From an uncultured Sphingomonadaceae bacterium (lineage in GTDB: Bacteria; Pseudomonadota; Alphaproteobacteria; Sphingomonadales; Sphingomonadaceae): DNA of 64,000 nucleotides. Position 1 is the stretch's first letter. Each line of letters opens with the position of its first letter. The notes beneath the pieces were generated by a model that did not search any database, was not told the origin of the DNA, and was given only the letters and a program-made list of their open reading frames with translations. Of this stretch, positions 37,826 through 46,994 are shown in pieces. The stretch is from positions 310,001-374,000 of the forward strand of contig CALKUK010000011.1 in assembly GCA_937996655.1 (NCBI GenBank). Reading direction: 5' to 3'. The translations under genes and the position numbers were made by a program.

Positions 37826-39360
37826 GCTTCCCCATTCTTTCGACCATGATCCTGCTGCCCGTCGTGGCAGCGTTCCTGACGATCTTCCTCAGTGCCAATG
37901 CGGCGCGCTGGACGGCTCTGGCGACGACGCTTGCGCTGTTCGTGCTCGGCATCGTGCTGTGGCAGGCCTATGACATTGGCGGCCCGCAGTGGCAGTTTGT
38001 GGAGCAGGCCCCGATTTTCGGCCAGAAATTCTCCTGGGCGCTGGGCATTGATGGCATCGCGCTGATGCTGATCGTGCTGTCGGTGTTCCTGATGCCGATC
38101 TGCATCCTCGCCAGCTGGGACTCCGTTCAGAAGCGCGTGCCGGAATACATGGCGGCGTTCCTGCTGATGGAAGCCTTCATGATCGGCGTGTTCGCCGCGC
38201 AGGACATGTTCCTGTTCTACATCTTCTTCGAAGCCGGCCTCATCCCGATGTATCTGATCATCGGCATCTGGGGCGGTGCGGACCGTATCAAGGCGAGCTA
38301 CAAGTTCTTCCTCTACACGCTCATCGGCTCACTGGTGATGCTGGTTGCCATGCTGTGGATGGCGCGGGAAGCGGGCACGAGCGACATTCCGACGTTGCTG
38401 CAGTATAACTTCCCCGTCGAGGCGCAGACTTGGCTTTGGTTCGCCTTCTTCGCGTCCTTCGCGGTCAAGATGCCGATGTGGCCGGTCCACACCTGGTTGC
38501 CCGATGCCCACGTGCAGGCACCGACCGCAGGCTCGGTCATTCTGGCCGGCGTCCTGCTGAAGATGGGGGGCTATGGCTTCATCCGCTTCTCGCTGCCGAT
38601 GTTCCCGGAGGCGTCTGCCTCGCTGGTCTGGGTTGTGTTCGGCATGTCGATGGTGGCGGTGGTCTACACCTCCCTCGTCGCTCTGGTGCAGACCGACATG
38701 AAGAAGCTGATCGCTTATTCCTCGGTCGCGCACATGGCATTTGTGACCATCGGCCTGTTCGCGTTCAATCGTCAGGGCATTGAAGGCGCGCTGATCGTCA
38801 TGCTCGCCCACGGTCTTGTCTCGGGCGCGCTCTTCCTGTGCGTGGGCGTTATCTATGATCGCCTGCACACCCGTGAGATCGCGCGCTATGGCGGCCTTGC
38901 AAACAACATGCCCTATTACGCGCTGTTCTTCCTGTTCTTCACGATGGCGAGTGTCGGCCTGCCGGGTCTTGCTAACTTCGTTGGGGAATTCCTGGCACTG
39001 GTCGGCGCCTATGAAGCCAACACATGGGTCGCCGCGGTCGCCGCGACCGGCATCATCCTTGGGGCCGCTTATATGCTGTGGCTCTACCGTCGCGTGGCCT
39101 TTGGCACGGCGGCGGGCGAAGATACGGCCTCCATGGGTGACATCACCGCGCGCGAATGGTTGACGCTGGCCCCGATTGCGGCAGCGACGATCTGGATGGG
39201 GGTCTATCCCGAAAGCTTCATCGCGCCGATGCGCAATGATGTGACGGCCATCCTCGCCCGGATTGAGCATGCCGCTCCGCAAAGCGATTCAAACCTCAAA
39301 ATGGGCGATCCAAAGACGCTCGCCAAAGCACATGAAGCCGCGCACGGGGAGGCGCACTGA
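37822..39360 (+). CDS. nuoM: NADH-quinone oxidoreductase subunit M
   Basis: 512-residue antiporter-like proton-pumping subunit. Recognised by [20 protein letters not shown] (helix 5 Glu), [40 protein letters not shown] and [18 protein letters not shown]. The start overlaps the nuoL stop (ATGA) and the stop overlaps the nuoN start (TGATG). Confidence 0.97.
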   Translation: MSFPILSTMILLPVVAAFLTIFLSANAARWTALATTLALFVLGIVLWQAYDIGGPQWQFVEQAPIFGQKFSWALGIDGIALMLIVLSVFLMPICILASWDSVQKRVPEYMAAFLLMEAFMIGVFAAQDMFLFYIFFEAGLIPMYLIIGIWGGADRIKASYKFFLYTLIGSLVMLVAMLWMAREAGTSDIPTLLQYNFPVEAQTWLWFAFFASFAVKMPMWPVHTWLPDAHVQAPTAGSVILAGVLLKMGGYGFIRFSLPMFPEASASLVWVVFGMSMVAVVYTSLVALVQTDMKKLIAYSSVAHMAFVTIGLFAFNRQGIEGALIVMLAHGLVSGALFLCVGVIYDRLHTREIARYGGLANNMPYYALFFLFFTMASVGLPGLANFVGEFLALVGAYEANTWVAAVAATGIILGAAYMLWLYRRVAFGTAAGEDTASMGDITAREWLTLAPIAAATIWMGVYPESFIAPMRNDVTAILARIEHAAPQSDSNLKMGDPKTLAKAHEAAHGEAH

Positions 39361-40787
39361 TGTCCATTGCCTCTTCACTCCTGCTGACGCTGCCAGAGGT
39401 TATCCTCTCGGCCTCAGCCATTGCGCTCATGCTCGTGGCCGCCTTTGCGGGCGATAGCGCGACCCGGTTCGTTAACGGCGCGGCGGTCGCGGCGCTGGTT
39501 GCCGCCTTCTTTGCCCTTGGCGGCGAAGGTGTGGCCTTTGACGGGCTCTACAGCGCCGACGCCTTTGCCAACTTCACCAAGCCGCTCATCTATCTGGCGG
39601 CGGGTGTTTCCATCCTCTTGTCGACGCGGTTCTTCGCCTCAGAAGACAAGCTCCGCGCCGAATATGCCGTGCTCATTCTGCTGGCGACGGTCGGCATGGG
39701 CATGATGGTCTCAGCAACCAACCTGCTGACGCTTTATGTGGGCCTCGAACTGCAGAGCCTTGCCGGCTATGTTCTGGCGAGCTTCATGCGCAAGGATCAG
39801 CGGTCTGCCGAAGCAGGTCTGAAGTATTTCGTCCTTGGCGCTCTGGCCTCAGGCATTCTGCTTTACGGTATCTCGTTGCTCTACGGTTTCTCAGGCACGA
39901 CCGATTATCACGGCGTCGCCATGGCACTCGCCGACGGCGTGAACATGGGTGAGTTGTTCGGCATCGTGTTCGTGCTCTCCGGCCTGTCCTTCAAGATCGC
40001 CGCCGTGCCGTTCCACATGTGGACGCCGGATGTGTATGAAGGCGCGCCAACGCCGGTGACTGCCTATTTCGGCAGCGCACCAAAAGTGGCTGCGGTCGCG
40101 CTCCTCGTGCGGGTTACCATCGAAGCGATGGGCAGTGCGGTCAGCAGCTGGCAGCAGATCCTGATCTTCACTTCGCTGGCGTCCATCGTCCTCGGTGCGG
40201 TCGGCGCGATCGGGCAGAGCAACATCAAGCGTCTGCTCGCTTATTCGTCGATCAACAATGTGGGCTTCGTGCTCGTCGGTCTCGCTGCGGGAACGGAGGC
40301 GGGCGTGTCGGCGACGATGACCTATATGGTCATCTATGTCCTCATGACGCTCGGCACCTTTGCCTGTGTTCTGCAGATGCGCAGCGCCGATGGTCATCAT
40401 GTGGAAGACATTGCGAGCCTCGCGGGTCTGTCGCGTCGTCAGCCTGCTTTGGCGGCCGCGATTGCGATCTTCATGTTCTCTCTGGCAGGCATTCCGCCGC
40501 TGCTTGGTTTCTGGGCCAAGTTTGTGGTGTTTGATGCCGCAGTGGCTGCCGGCCTGATGCCGCTTGCCGTGATCGGTATCGCGGCCTCGACGATTGGCGC
40601 CTTCTACTATTTGAAGATCGTCAAGATAATGTATTTCGACGAGCCTGCGGAAGCCTATCATCCGGTTGGCAGCTATGTTGAAAGCGGCGTAATCGCATTA
40701 ACGGCACTGGCGGTCTCACCGCTTGGCTATCTTGCCATCCCGATGCTGGGGGCTGCCTCGGCTGTGGCCGCAAAGGCACTCTTCTGA
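39360..40787 (+). CDS. nuoN: NADH-quinone oxidoreductase subunit N
   Basis: 475-residue antiporter-like subunit, last of the nuo set. LLTLYVGLELQSLAGYVLAS holds the helix 5 Glu; FKIAAVPFHMWTPDVYEGAP, RLLAYSSINNVGFVLVGLAA and SLAGIPPLLGFWAKF follow in family order. Its TGA is shared with the probable CTG start of birA, so the downstream biotin ligase is likely translated from the same message. Confidence 0.97.
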   Translation: MSIASSLLLTLPEVILSASAIALMLVAAFAGDSATRFVNGAAVAALVAAFFALGGEGVAFDGLYSADAFANFTKPLIYLAAGVSILLSTRFFASEDKLRAEYAVLILLATVGMGMMVSATNLLTLYVGLELQSLAGYVLASFMRKDQRSAEAGLKYFVLGALASGILLYGISLLYGFSGTTDYHGVAMALADGVNMGELFGIVFVLSGLSFKIAAVPFHMWTPDVYEGAPTPVTAYFGSAPKVAAVALLVRVTIEAMGSAVSSWQQILIFTSLASIVLGAVGAIGQSNIKRLLAYSSINNVGFVLVGLAAGTEAGVSATMTYMVIYVLMTLGTFACVLQMRSADGHHVEDIASLAGLSRRQPALAAAIAIFMFSLAGIPPLLGFWAKFVVFDAAVAAGLMPLAVIGIAASTIGAFYYLKIVKIMYFDEPAEAYHPVGSYVESGVIALTALAVSPLGYLAIPMLGAASAVAAKALF

Positions 40788-41497
40788 TCGGACGGTTCCG
40801 CGCGGTCACCCAGACCGGCTCGACCAACGCTGATCTGTTGGCGTGCGCGGAGGACCGGGACGCCGACGGTGTCTGGCTTCGCGCAGACCGGCAGACGGCG
40901 GGCAAGGGCCGCATGGGCCGGGATTGGCAATCGCCCGTCGGTAACTTCTACGGCAGCACTTTGGTGCGGCTGCGGGCAGGGGACCCGCAGGCAGCAACGC
41001 TTGCCATAGTGACGGCGGTCGCGCTGCAGGATGCGCTGACATTCGTGGCGCCAGATGTTCCTTTTCAGATCAAATGGCCCAACGACATCATGGTCGACGG
41101 CGCAAAGCTCTCCGGCATCCTGCTGGAACGATCAGGAGATGCGGTCGTCATCGGCATTGGTGTCAACCTTGCCTTTCATCCCGAAGGCCTTGACCGAAAG
41201 GTCACAAGCCTGCGCGCGCTGGAGGCCGCAGTGCCCGAGGCGGCGGAGTTTCAGCTCATTCTCGCAGACCGATTTGACGATTGGTTGGCGCGTTGGCGCA
41301 GCGAGGGCCTCTCAGCCTTGCGCGCAGCCTGGGTTGCGCGAGCGCATCCGAAGGGCACGGCGCTCAGCGTCAATGCGCCGGATGGCAGCGTGACCCAAGG
41401 CCTGTTTGAGGGGTTGGCGGACGACGGGGCATTGATGCTGCGCTTGGCGGATGGCACCATCCGTGTCATTCACGCAGGCGATATATTCCTGATCTGA
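40784..41497 (+). CDS. birA: Biotin--[acetyl-CoA-carboxylase] ligase (catalytic domain only)
   Basis: Activates biotin to biotinyl-AMP and attaches it to acetyl-CoA carboxylase. Motifs: [11 protein letters not shown] near the start, [19 protein letters not shown] (biotinyl-AMP loop), [20 protein letters not shown] and IGIGVNLAF. No N-terminal DNA-binding domain, so it is a ligase without repressor function. The conserved STN lies upstream of the first usual start codon (TTG 40838), and no ATG, GTG or TTG precedes it in frame. CTG 40784, forming CTGA with the nuoN stop and preceded by AAAGG seven bases upstream, is the best start; it gives 237 residues. Confidence 0.85.
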   Translation: MIGRFRAVTQTGSTNADLLACAEDRDADGVWLRADRQTAGKGRMGRDWQSPVGNFYGSTLVRLRAGDPQAATLAIVTAVALQDALTFVAPDVPFQIKWPNDIMVDGAKLSGILLERSGDAVVIGIGVNLAFHPEGLDRKVTSLRALEAAVPEAAEFQLILADRFDDWLARWRSEGLSALRAAWVARAHPKGTALSVNAPDGSVTQGLFEGLADDGALMLRLADGTIRVIHAGDIFLI

Positions 41498-41517
41498 ACA
41501 ATAAGAGGGTGGGGCGG

Positions 41518-42300
41518 ATGCTGCTCGCGATTGACGCCGGCAATACCAACATCAAATTTGCGCTGTTTGACGGGCTCGAAATTTGCGCGCGCTGGCGGAT
41601 CGCAACCGATGCACGGCGGACCGGCGATGAATATGCGGTCTGGCTTTTGCAATTGCTGGAACTGGAAGGGTTTAAGCGCAGTGATGTGACGGACGTCATC
41701 ATCTCCACGGTCGTGCCGCGTGCGCTCCACAATCTGCAGGTCCTCTCCTCCAAATATTTCGGGTTGGAAGCCTTGGTTGCCGGGCGCGGTCGCGTGCCGT
41801 GGGGGCTGGAGCTTGATGTGGATGAGCCGCAGAACGTCGGCTCTGACCGCGCCTGCAATGCGACGGCCGCACATGCGGGGCATGAGGGCGAATTGATCGT
41901 CATCAGCTTTGGGACGGCAACGACGGTCGATCATATCGGTGCGAGCGGGGCGTATCACGGCGGGATCATCGCGCCGGGGATCAATCTTTCGCTCGATGCG
42001 CTGGTGGCGGCCGCAGCAAAGCTGCCGCGTATCGCCATCGAAGCCCCGGCAACCGAGAGCGTTATCGGTCGCACGACCGAGAGCCAAATGCTGATCGGTA
42101 TCTATTTCGGCTATGTCGCCATGATGGAAGGCCTGATTGCCCGGATGAAGGCACAAATTGCAAAGCCGGTGAAAGTCGTTGCAACTGGCGGCCTTGCGCC
42201 GCTTTTCCAGCAACATGCCCATCTGTTTGATGCGATTGATGGTGATTTGACGCTCAGGGGCCTTGCCATTCTCTACGCGCGCCGCGAAGGCAGGGCATGA
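41518..42300 (+). CDS. coaX: Type III pantothenate kinase
   Basis: Phosphorylates pantothenate, the first step of coenzyme A synthesis. 260 residues with the ASKHA-fold phosphate-1 motif [17 protein letters not shown], a second region [11 protein letters not shown], the catalytic-region [20 protein letters not shown] and [20 protein letters not shown], and the adenosine motif [14 protein letters not shown] 41518 is chosen; GTG 41509 in the same frame is also possible because GAGGG precedes both. The stop overlaps the RNase J start. Confidence 0.95.
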   Translation: MLLAIDAGNTNIKFALFDGLEICARWRIATDARRTGDEYAVWLLQLLELEGFKRSDVTDVIISTVVPRALHNLQVLSSKYFGLEALVAGRGRVPWGLELDVDEPQNVGSDRACNATAAHAGHEGELIVISFGTATTVDHIGASGAYHGGIIAPGINLSLDALVAAAAKLPRIAIEAPATESVIGRTTESQMLIGIYFGYVAMMEGLIARMKAQIAKPVKVVATGGLAPLFQQHAHLFDAIDGDLTLRGLAILYARREGRA

Positions 42301-43940
42301 CTCACCCAAAAAATGAACTTCTTTTCCTCGCCCTAGGCGGGTCGGACGAGATTGGCATGAACGTCAATCTCTATGGCTGCCAGGGCAAATGGCTGATGGT
42401 GGACCTTGGTATCACCTTTGGCGGCAGCGAATATCCCGGCGTTGAGATTATCCTCCCCGATTTGGAATTTATCGAAGAACGTAAGAAAGACCTGCTCGGC
42501 ATCGTCCTGACGCATGGCCATGAAGATCATATCGGGGCCGTGCCCTATCTCGCAGCAGACCTTGGCGTGCCGCTCTATGCGACGCCCTTCACCGCTGGGC
42601 TCATCAAGGGCAAGCTTGAAGAAGAAGGCCTTGCCGATGAGGTGGAGGTCCGTATCCTTCCGCTGGAAGGCAATTGCGAGATCGGGCCATTTAAGTGCCA
42701 ACTCATGTCTCTGGCCCACTCCATCCCGGAAATGAGCGCGGTCATCATTGACACGCCTTATGGCCGGATTTTCCACACCGGCGATTGGAAGCTGGATGAC
42801 GAGCCCGTGCTGGGCACACCGTCGACGGCAGAACAGCTGACGGCGGTTGGCGATGCCGGGGTGCTCGCCCTTGTGTGCGATTCCACCAACGTCTTCAATT
42901 CAAACGCCAGCGGCAGCGAAGCCAGCGTCTACCCTGATCTTCTCCGCCATGTCCGCGAGTCCAAGGGGCGCGTGGTCGTGACCAGCTTTGCCTCCAATGC
43001 TGCACGGCTGCAGACGCTCGCCAATGTCGCGCGGGAAACAGGCCGTAAGCTGTGCGTCGCCGGGCGATCGCTTAACCGAATCCTGCAGGTGGCACAGGCA
43101 GTTGGCTATCTGAAAAACCTGCCCGAAATCGTTGATATGAACGCGCTCGACAATTATCGGCGCAGTGAAGTTCTGGTGATTGCGACCGGCGGGCAGGGTG
43201 AGGCGCGTGCCGCGCTGGCCCGCATCGCGGAAGGTAACCACCCCATCAAGGTGGAAGAGGGCGACACAATCATCTTTTCGTCAAAGCAGATCCCGGGCAA
43301 CGAGATCGCCATTGGCAAAATTATGAACCAGCTGGCCCGCCGCAACATCCTGATGATCACGGAAAAGCAGGGCCATGTGCATGTGTCCGGTCATCCGGGT
43401 CGGCCCGAACTTGCCAAGGTTTATAGCTGGCTGCGGCCCGAAATCCTCTTGCCGGTTCATGGTGAGCGCCGCCACATGGCGGAACAGGCCCGTTTCGGTC
43501 TGGAACAGGGCATTCCGCGGGCCATCGTTCAATCCAATGGCGATGTTTTGCGTCTGGCACCTAACGGGCCGGAGATCATCGGTCGCGAGCGTACAGGTCG
43601 TCTGATCCTCGATGGCGATGTCATCCTGCCCGCGGACGGCCTCACCATGTCGGAGCGGCGCCGCATGTCGATGCACGGCATCATTTCGGTGGCGGTCGCA
43701 CTTGATCCTGCCGGGCATCTGTTCGGGGAACCCTCGGTCCGCCTGCTGGGTGTGCCGGTGGAAGAAGACCGGGAAGACTTCATCGCCGAAGCCTGCGAAG
43801 CGGCCGCCAAGGCAGCCACATCACGCGAGAAGGATGAAACCAAATTGCGTGAAGGCATCCGCCTTGCCGTGCGCCGTGTGGCGACCGAATGGACGGGCAA
43901 AAAGCCGCTCGTCGAAGTGCTGTTGATCAGGGACAAATAG
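42297..43940 (+). CDS. rnj: Ribonuclease J
   Basis: Metallo-beta-lactamase/beta-CASP RNase with 5'-3' exonuclease and endonuclease activity. 547 residues. Zinc motifs: [14 protein letters not shown] (motif 2), [10 protein letters not shown] region (motif 4) and the beta-CASP His in [15 protein letters not shown]. The Mg/sugar-binding stretch [16 protein letters not shown] and the C-terminal domain ending [14 protein letters not shown] are complete. It overlaps coaX by ATGA and is followed after four bases by the DUF1467 gene, a pairing common in sphingomonads. Confidence 0.95.
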   Translation: MTHPKNELLFLALGGSDEIGMNVNLYGCQGKWLMVDLGITFGGSEYPGVEIILPDLEFIEERKKDLLGIVLTHGHEDHIGAVPYLAADLGVPLYATPFTAGLIKGKLEEEGLADEVEVRILPLEGNCEIGPFKCQLMSLAHSIPEMSAVIIDTPYGRIFHTGDWKLDDEPVLGTPSTAEQLTAVGDAGVLALVCDSTNVFNSNASGSEASVYPDLLRHVRESKGRVVVTSFASNAARLQTLANVARETGRKLCVAGRSLNRILQVAQAVGYLKNLPEIVDMNALDNYRRSEVLVIATGGQGEARAALARIAEGNHPIKVEEGDTIIFSSKQIPGNEIAIGKIMNQLARRNILMITEKQGHVHVSGHPGRPELAKVYSWLRPEILLPVHGERRHMAEQARFGLEQGIPRAIVQSNGDVLRLAPNGPEIIGRERTGRLILDGDVILPADGLTMSERRRMSMHGIISVAVALDPAGHLFGEPSVRLLGVPVEEDREDFIAEACEAAAKAATSREKDETKLREGIRLAVRRVATEWTGKKPLVEVLLIRDK

Positions 43941-43944
43941 AATC

Positions 43945-44211
43945 ATGAAATGGACGTCCATTCTCGCCATCTATCTGTTGTTTTGGGTGTTGAGCGCGTT
44001 TCTCGTCATGCCCTTTTTTGTTCGCACAACAGATGAGGTCGGGGGCGAGCTCGTCCCCGGACAGGCGGAAAGTGCGCCGCACGAATTCAAGCCGCTGCGT
44101 ATCTGCCTATGGACGACATTGGTCGCGACTGTACTTTTTGGTCTCTATTACGCGAACTACGTCAATGGCTGGCTCACGCCGGAAATGCTGGACTTTTCCG
44201 GCCAGAATTAA
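43945..44211 (+). CDS. DUF1467 family membrane protein
   Basis: 88 residues with two membrane helices (SILAIYLLFWVLSAFLVMPF and ICLWTTLVATVLFGLYYANY). Between them lies the family hallmark PFFVRTTDEVGGELVPGQAE. The family is restricted to alphaproteobacteria and has no known function; its regular position after RNase J suggests co-expression. Its last four bases overlap the convergent coiled-coil gene. Confidence 0.88.
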   Translation: MKWTSILAIYLLFWVLSAFLVMPFFVRTTDEVGGELVPGQAESAPHEFKPLRICLWTTLVATVLFGLYYANYVNGWLTPEMLDFSGQN

Positions 44212-46511
44212 CGGCGCAGGCGTTCAATCGCCTGAGCAAGCGCGACGTAAAGCTTTCCGGCATCGGACGACAGCAAGGTGACGCTCAGCGGCATGCCGTC
44301 GCGCGTGGCGAGAACGTTTCGTAGCATCGCTTCAAAGTCATGGATGTAGCGGTTCACATGATCCCGGAAATCGCTGTCTTCTTCATAGTGGACAAGGATT
44401 TCGCGGGCTTCACCGGCGTCTAACAGGCGCACGGCACGACGGGTGAAGACGCCGCGGTCACCGCGCAGATATGATGACCAAGCCGTATCTGTCACATCGT
44501 TGGACAGGATCTTGGTGACATCGATCGCCGTTGAATTGAGCGATTCAAGGATGAGCGCCATTCGTCGTGCAAACATTGCGCTGTCACCCCGGACGATATC
44601 GTCCTTGGCGTCGTCCACACGAGCTTCCAGATTAGCGCTGGTTTCGCTGATGGTCAGCATCTGGCGCATCAGGCGGTCCGTCGCCTTTTGTGCGGCAGCA
44701 ACGGCGTCCTCAGCCTTGCGGGCGATGTCAGCCATCTGGTCTTCGACCTGCGCCGTTAGCGCGGCTGTCATCGCCTCACGCGCCTGAACGCCAAGCGTGT
44801 TCGCTGCTTCGGGCACGACGCTTGCCAGAGCATGACGGGCATGTTCCGTCGCTTGGTTGGCAGCATCCTTGATCCGCATCAGCGCGTCGATCAACTGTGG
44901 CGCGGTTGCGCCGGTCAGGTCGCGGGCCTGTGTTTCGGCGGCTTCAATTTCTCTGTTCAGCGCTTCGGCAGTCGCGCGGCTATCATTCAGCGCGGCGCCT
45001 GCCGTCTCTACAAAGCGGCTGATTTCCGCGCGCTGCTTGGCGACAAGCGCATCCGCTTCCTGCAACCTGCCAAGGGCAGCCACCGAGGCGGCCTCAATGG
45101 CTTCCACTTCAGGCATGACGGCGCGGGCCGCCGCTTTGCTGGCGTCCGCCGTATCCTGAAGTCGTTGATAGGCCAGCGGCAATGTCTCATCGATTTCGCG
45201 GGCTGAGGCGTCGAGCGCAACCAGCAGGGCTTCAGCCTGCCGGATGAGGCCCGCCGCCGACTCGCCACCGGCATCTAGCGTCTGGCCGAGCTGATCGGCA
45301 TGATCACGCATCCCGAGGATGGCGGCACTTGCCCGCTCCGCATTGGCCACCGTGTCACCGCTCAGCGTATCGAAGCGGCCTTCAATGGCGGAGATATCGG
45401 CATTGATGCGGTCTACCAGTGCCTGGCTGGAGGCTTCCTGGCTTTCAAAGACACGGGCAATTTCATCCACGCGGGCGCCGATGGCGGCAACACGGGTTGC
45501 GACAGCTTCGGTCGATTGGGCACCGGCCGCAGCGATGGCGGCATGGCCCTGTTCGATCACAGCCATCATTGCTTCGCCTTGCGCTTCCAGACCCTTTTGG
45601 GCCGTGGCGAGCGCTTCTGCGGCGCGTTCGAGCGAGGCATCGAGCGTTTGCGCCATATGCGCAGAGGCTTCGTCCATGCGACCGGCTGCAACGGCACTGA
45701 CATCATGCAGATGTGCGACCCGCTCCGCGAGCTTCTGGGCGGCACCCGTGGCGATATCGTCGGCTTCACGGCCACGGGCCGAAAGCAGGGTGAGCTGGGA
45801 ATCCAGCGCGCTTGCCTTATCCAATGCGGTCTGCCCGGCGGATTCGAGCGCGTCCGTCATGCGGCGGGCTTCGACCTGAGCACGGGGGAGATCCGACAGT
45901 AGAACAGCCATGTCGGCGCGGGCACCCGACGCGCTGTTCTTCAACGTGGCGGAGTGGCGCGTAATGGTATCAAGCTCCCCGCGCATCGCGGCAGTCGCGT
46001 CTGACAGGCGGACGGCGGTGTCTTCGCCCAGGGAAACAAGGATGCTGCCCTGCTCGGCAAGGGCAACGCGGTTTGCATCAATGCGGCGCGCCATATCGGC
46101 AAGCGAGGTTGCAAGGCGGGCCTCTTCTTCCCGAAGGCGCTCAACCGTTCCGGCAAAGCGCCGCGCCTCAGAGCGGCTCGACCGCAAGGCGAGGATCACG
46201 GCAACCCCCAGCAGCGCCAAGGGGGCGCTGAGCGCTGCGACAAAAGCGGTAATTGCAGAAAGGGGTGGCATCTGTCCGCCAAGGCTATCGACAAAAACGA
46301 AGCTGGCCGCACCGATCCAGGCTGTGCCAGCGAGAATGACGAGGCCAAGCAGAACACGCGGCCAATAGGAGCGCGGGCTTTCTTCGTATTCCTCTTCAAG
46401 GTCCGCGTCGTACATCGGCGCGTCAAGTGGAGCAGCTTCGGTGCCCTTTGCGGGCTTGCCGCGGACATTATGCTCCGGCCTGATGCCGACGATTTTCGAT
46501 CCCCCGGTCAT
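44208..46511 (-). CDS. Membrane-anchored coiled-coil protein of unknown function (767 aa)
   Basis: An acidic cytoplasmic N-terminus (residues 1-48) is followed by two membrane helices (about 52-74 and 84-109). About 500 residues of Ala/Glu/Arg-rich heptad sequence follow, for example ARRIDANRVALAEQGSILVS and AQKLAERVAHLHDVS. A compact C-terminal domain (about 650-767, RRMALILESLNSTAIDVTKI, then RAVRLLDAGEAREILVHYEE) looks globular and conserved. The topology resembles methyl-accepting chemotaxis receptors or RmuC-like proteins but I see neither the receptor hairpin signature nor a nuclease motif. It may be a scaffold at the inner membrane. Confidence 0.6.
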   Translation of the reverse strand: MTGGSKIVGIRPEHNVRGKPAKGTEAAPLDAPMYDADLEEEYEESPRSYWPRVLLGLVILAGTAWIGAASFVFVDSLGGQMPPLSAITAFVAALSAPLALLGVAVILALRSSRSEARRFAGTVERLREEEARLATSLADMARRIDANRVALAEQGSILVSLGEDTAVRLSDATAAMRGELDTITRHSATLKNSASGARADMAVLLSDLPRAQVEARRMTDALESAGQTALDKASALDSQLTLLSARGREADDIATGAAQKLAERVAHLHDVSAVAAGRMDEASAHMAQTLDASLERAAEALATAQKGLEAQGEAMMAVIEQGHAAIAAAGAQSTEAVATRVAAIGARVDEIARVFESQEASSQALVDRINADISAIEGRFDTLSGDTVANAERASAAILGMRDHADQLGQTLDAGGESAAGLIRQAEALLVALDASAREIDETLPLAYQRLQDTADASKAAARAVMPEVEAIEAASVAALGRLQEADALVAKQRAEISRFVETAGAALNDSRATAEALNREIEAAETQARDLTGATAPQLIDALMRIKDAANQATEHARHALASVVPEAANTLGVQAREAMTAALTAQVEDQMADIARKAEDAVAAAQKATDRLMRQMLTISETSANLEARVDDAKDDIVRGDSAMFARRMALILESLNSTAIDVTKILSNDVTDTAWSSYLRGDRGVFTRRAVRLLDAGEAREILVHYEEDSDFRDHVNRYIHDFEAMLRNVLATRDGMPLSVTLLSSDAGKLYVALAQAIERLRR

Positions 46512-46589
46512 ATCGCAACCCCAATCATTTTGTTCGGCACCACCCGAGGGGTGGGCGAGCGCCGCTCATCGCACTGTAATCGCACATTT

Positions 46590-46613
46590 TGCGGATGGAT
46601 ACACGCATCCGCA
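46590..46613. promoter_or_regulatory. Perfect inverted repeat between divergent genes (candidate operator)
   Basis: TGCGGATG at 46590-46597 and CATCCGCA at 46606-46613 are perfect inverse copies with an eight-base spacer. The site lies between the 767-aa gene (start 46511) and the HPt-like gene (start 46649). It could bind a dimeric regulator or form an RNA hairpin in the HPt-like leader. Confidence 0.4.
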
Positions 46614-46648
46614 ACATCTCGTTAACTGGGTTGGGGGTAAAAGTTCCC

Positions 46649-46948
46649 ATGGCATATGAACCCGGAGCGATTGAGGCGGCCCTTGCGGCCGTTGTGGGCA
46701 ATGACCCGGAACTCGCAGAAGAATTGCGGCGTTCGCTCATTGAAAGTGCGGAGCGTTATGCCGATTTGCTGGCCCGTGCGCGGTGCGATGCCAATTGGTA
46801 TGCCGCTGCCTGGCGCCTAAAGGGCGTTGCGGCCAGTTTTGGGGCCACGATTCTTCTCAAAGCGGCAGACGAGGCAATTGATGCGGCGCCCGGTGATCCG
46901 GTTGCGCTCCGCAAGGTGAGCCGGGCGATCAGCACCCTGAAAGGGTGA
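46649..46948 (+). CDS. HPt-like domain protein lacking the phosphorylatable histidine
   Basis: 99 residues forming one four-helix-bundle HPt-like domain: IEAALAAVVGNDPELAEELR, then YADLLARARCDANWYAAAWR and LKGVAASFGATILLKAADEA. In HPt proteins the motif is HxLKG or HxIKG; here it is WRLKG, so Trp replaces the active His. It therefore cannot relay phosphate in the usual way and may bind a response regulator or act structurally. ATG 46649 is chosen; the frame is open to 46589 but that part covers the inverted repeat. Confidence 0.65.
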   Translation: MAYEPGAIEAALAAVVGNDPELAEELRRSLIESAERYADLLARARCDANWYAAAWRLKGVAASFGATILLKAADEAIDAAPGDPVALRKVSRAISTLKG

Positions 46949-46994
46949 TCGCCAACAGTTTGCAAATCCCTGCAAAAGCCCTATCCGCCGATCC

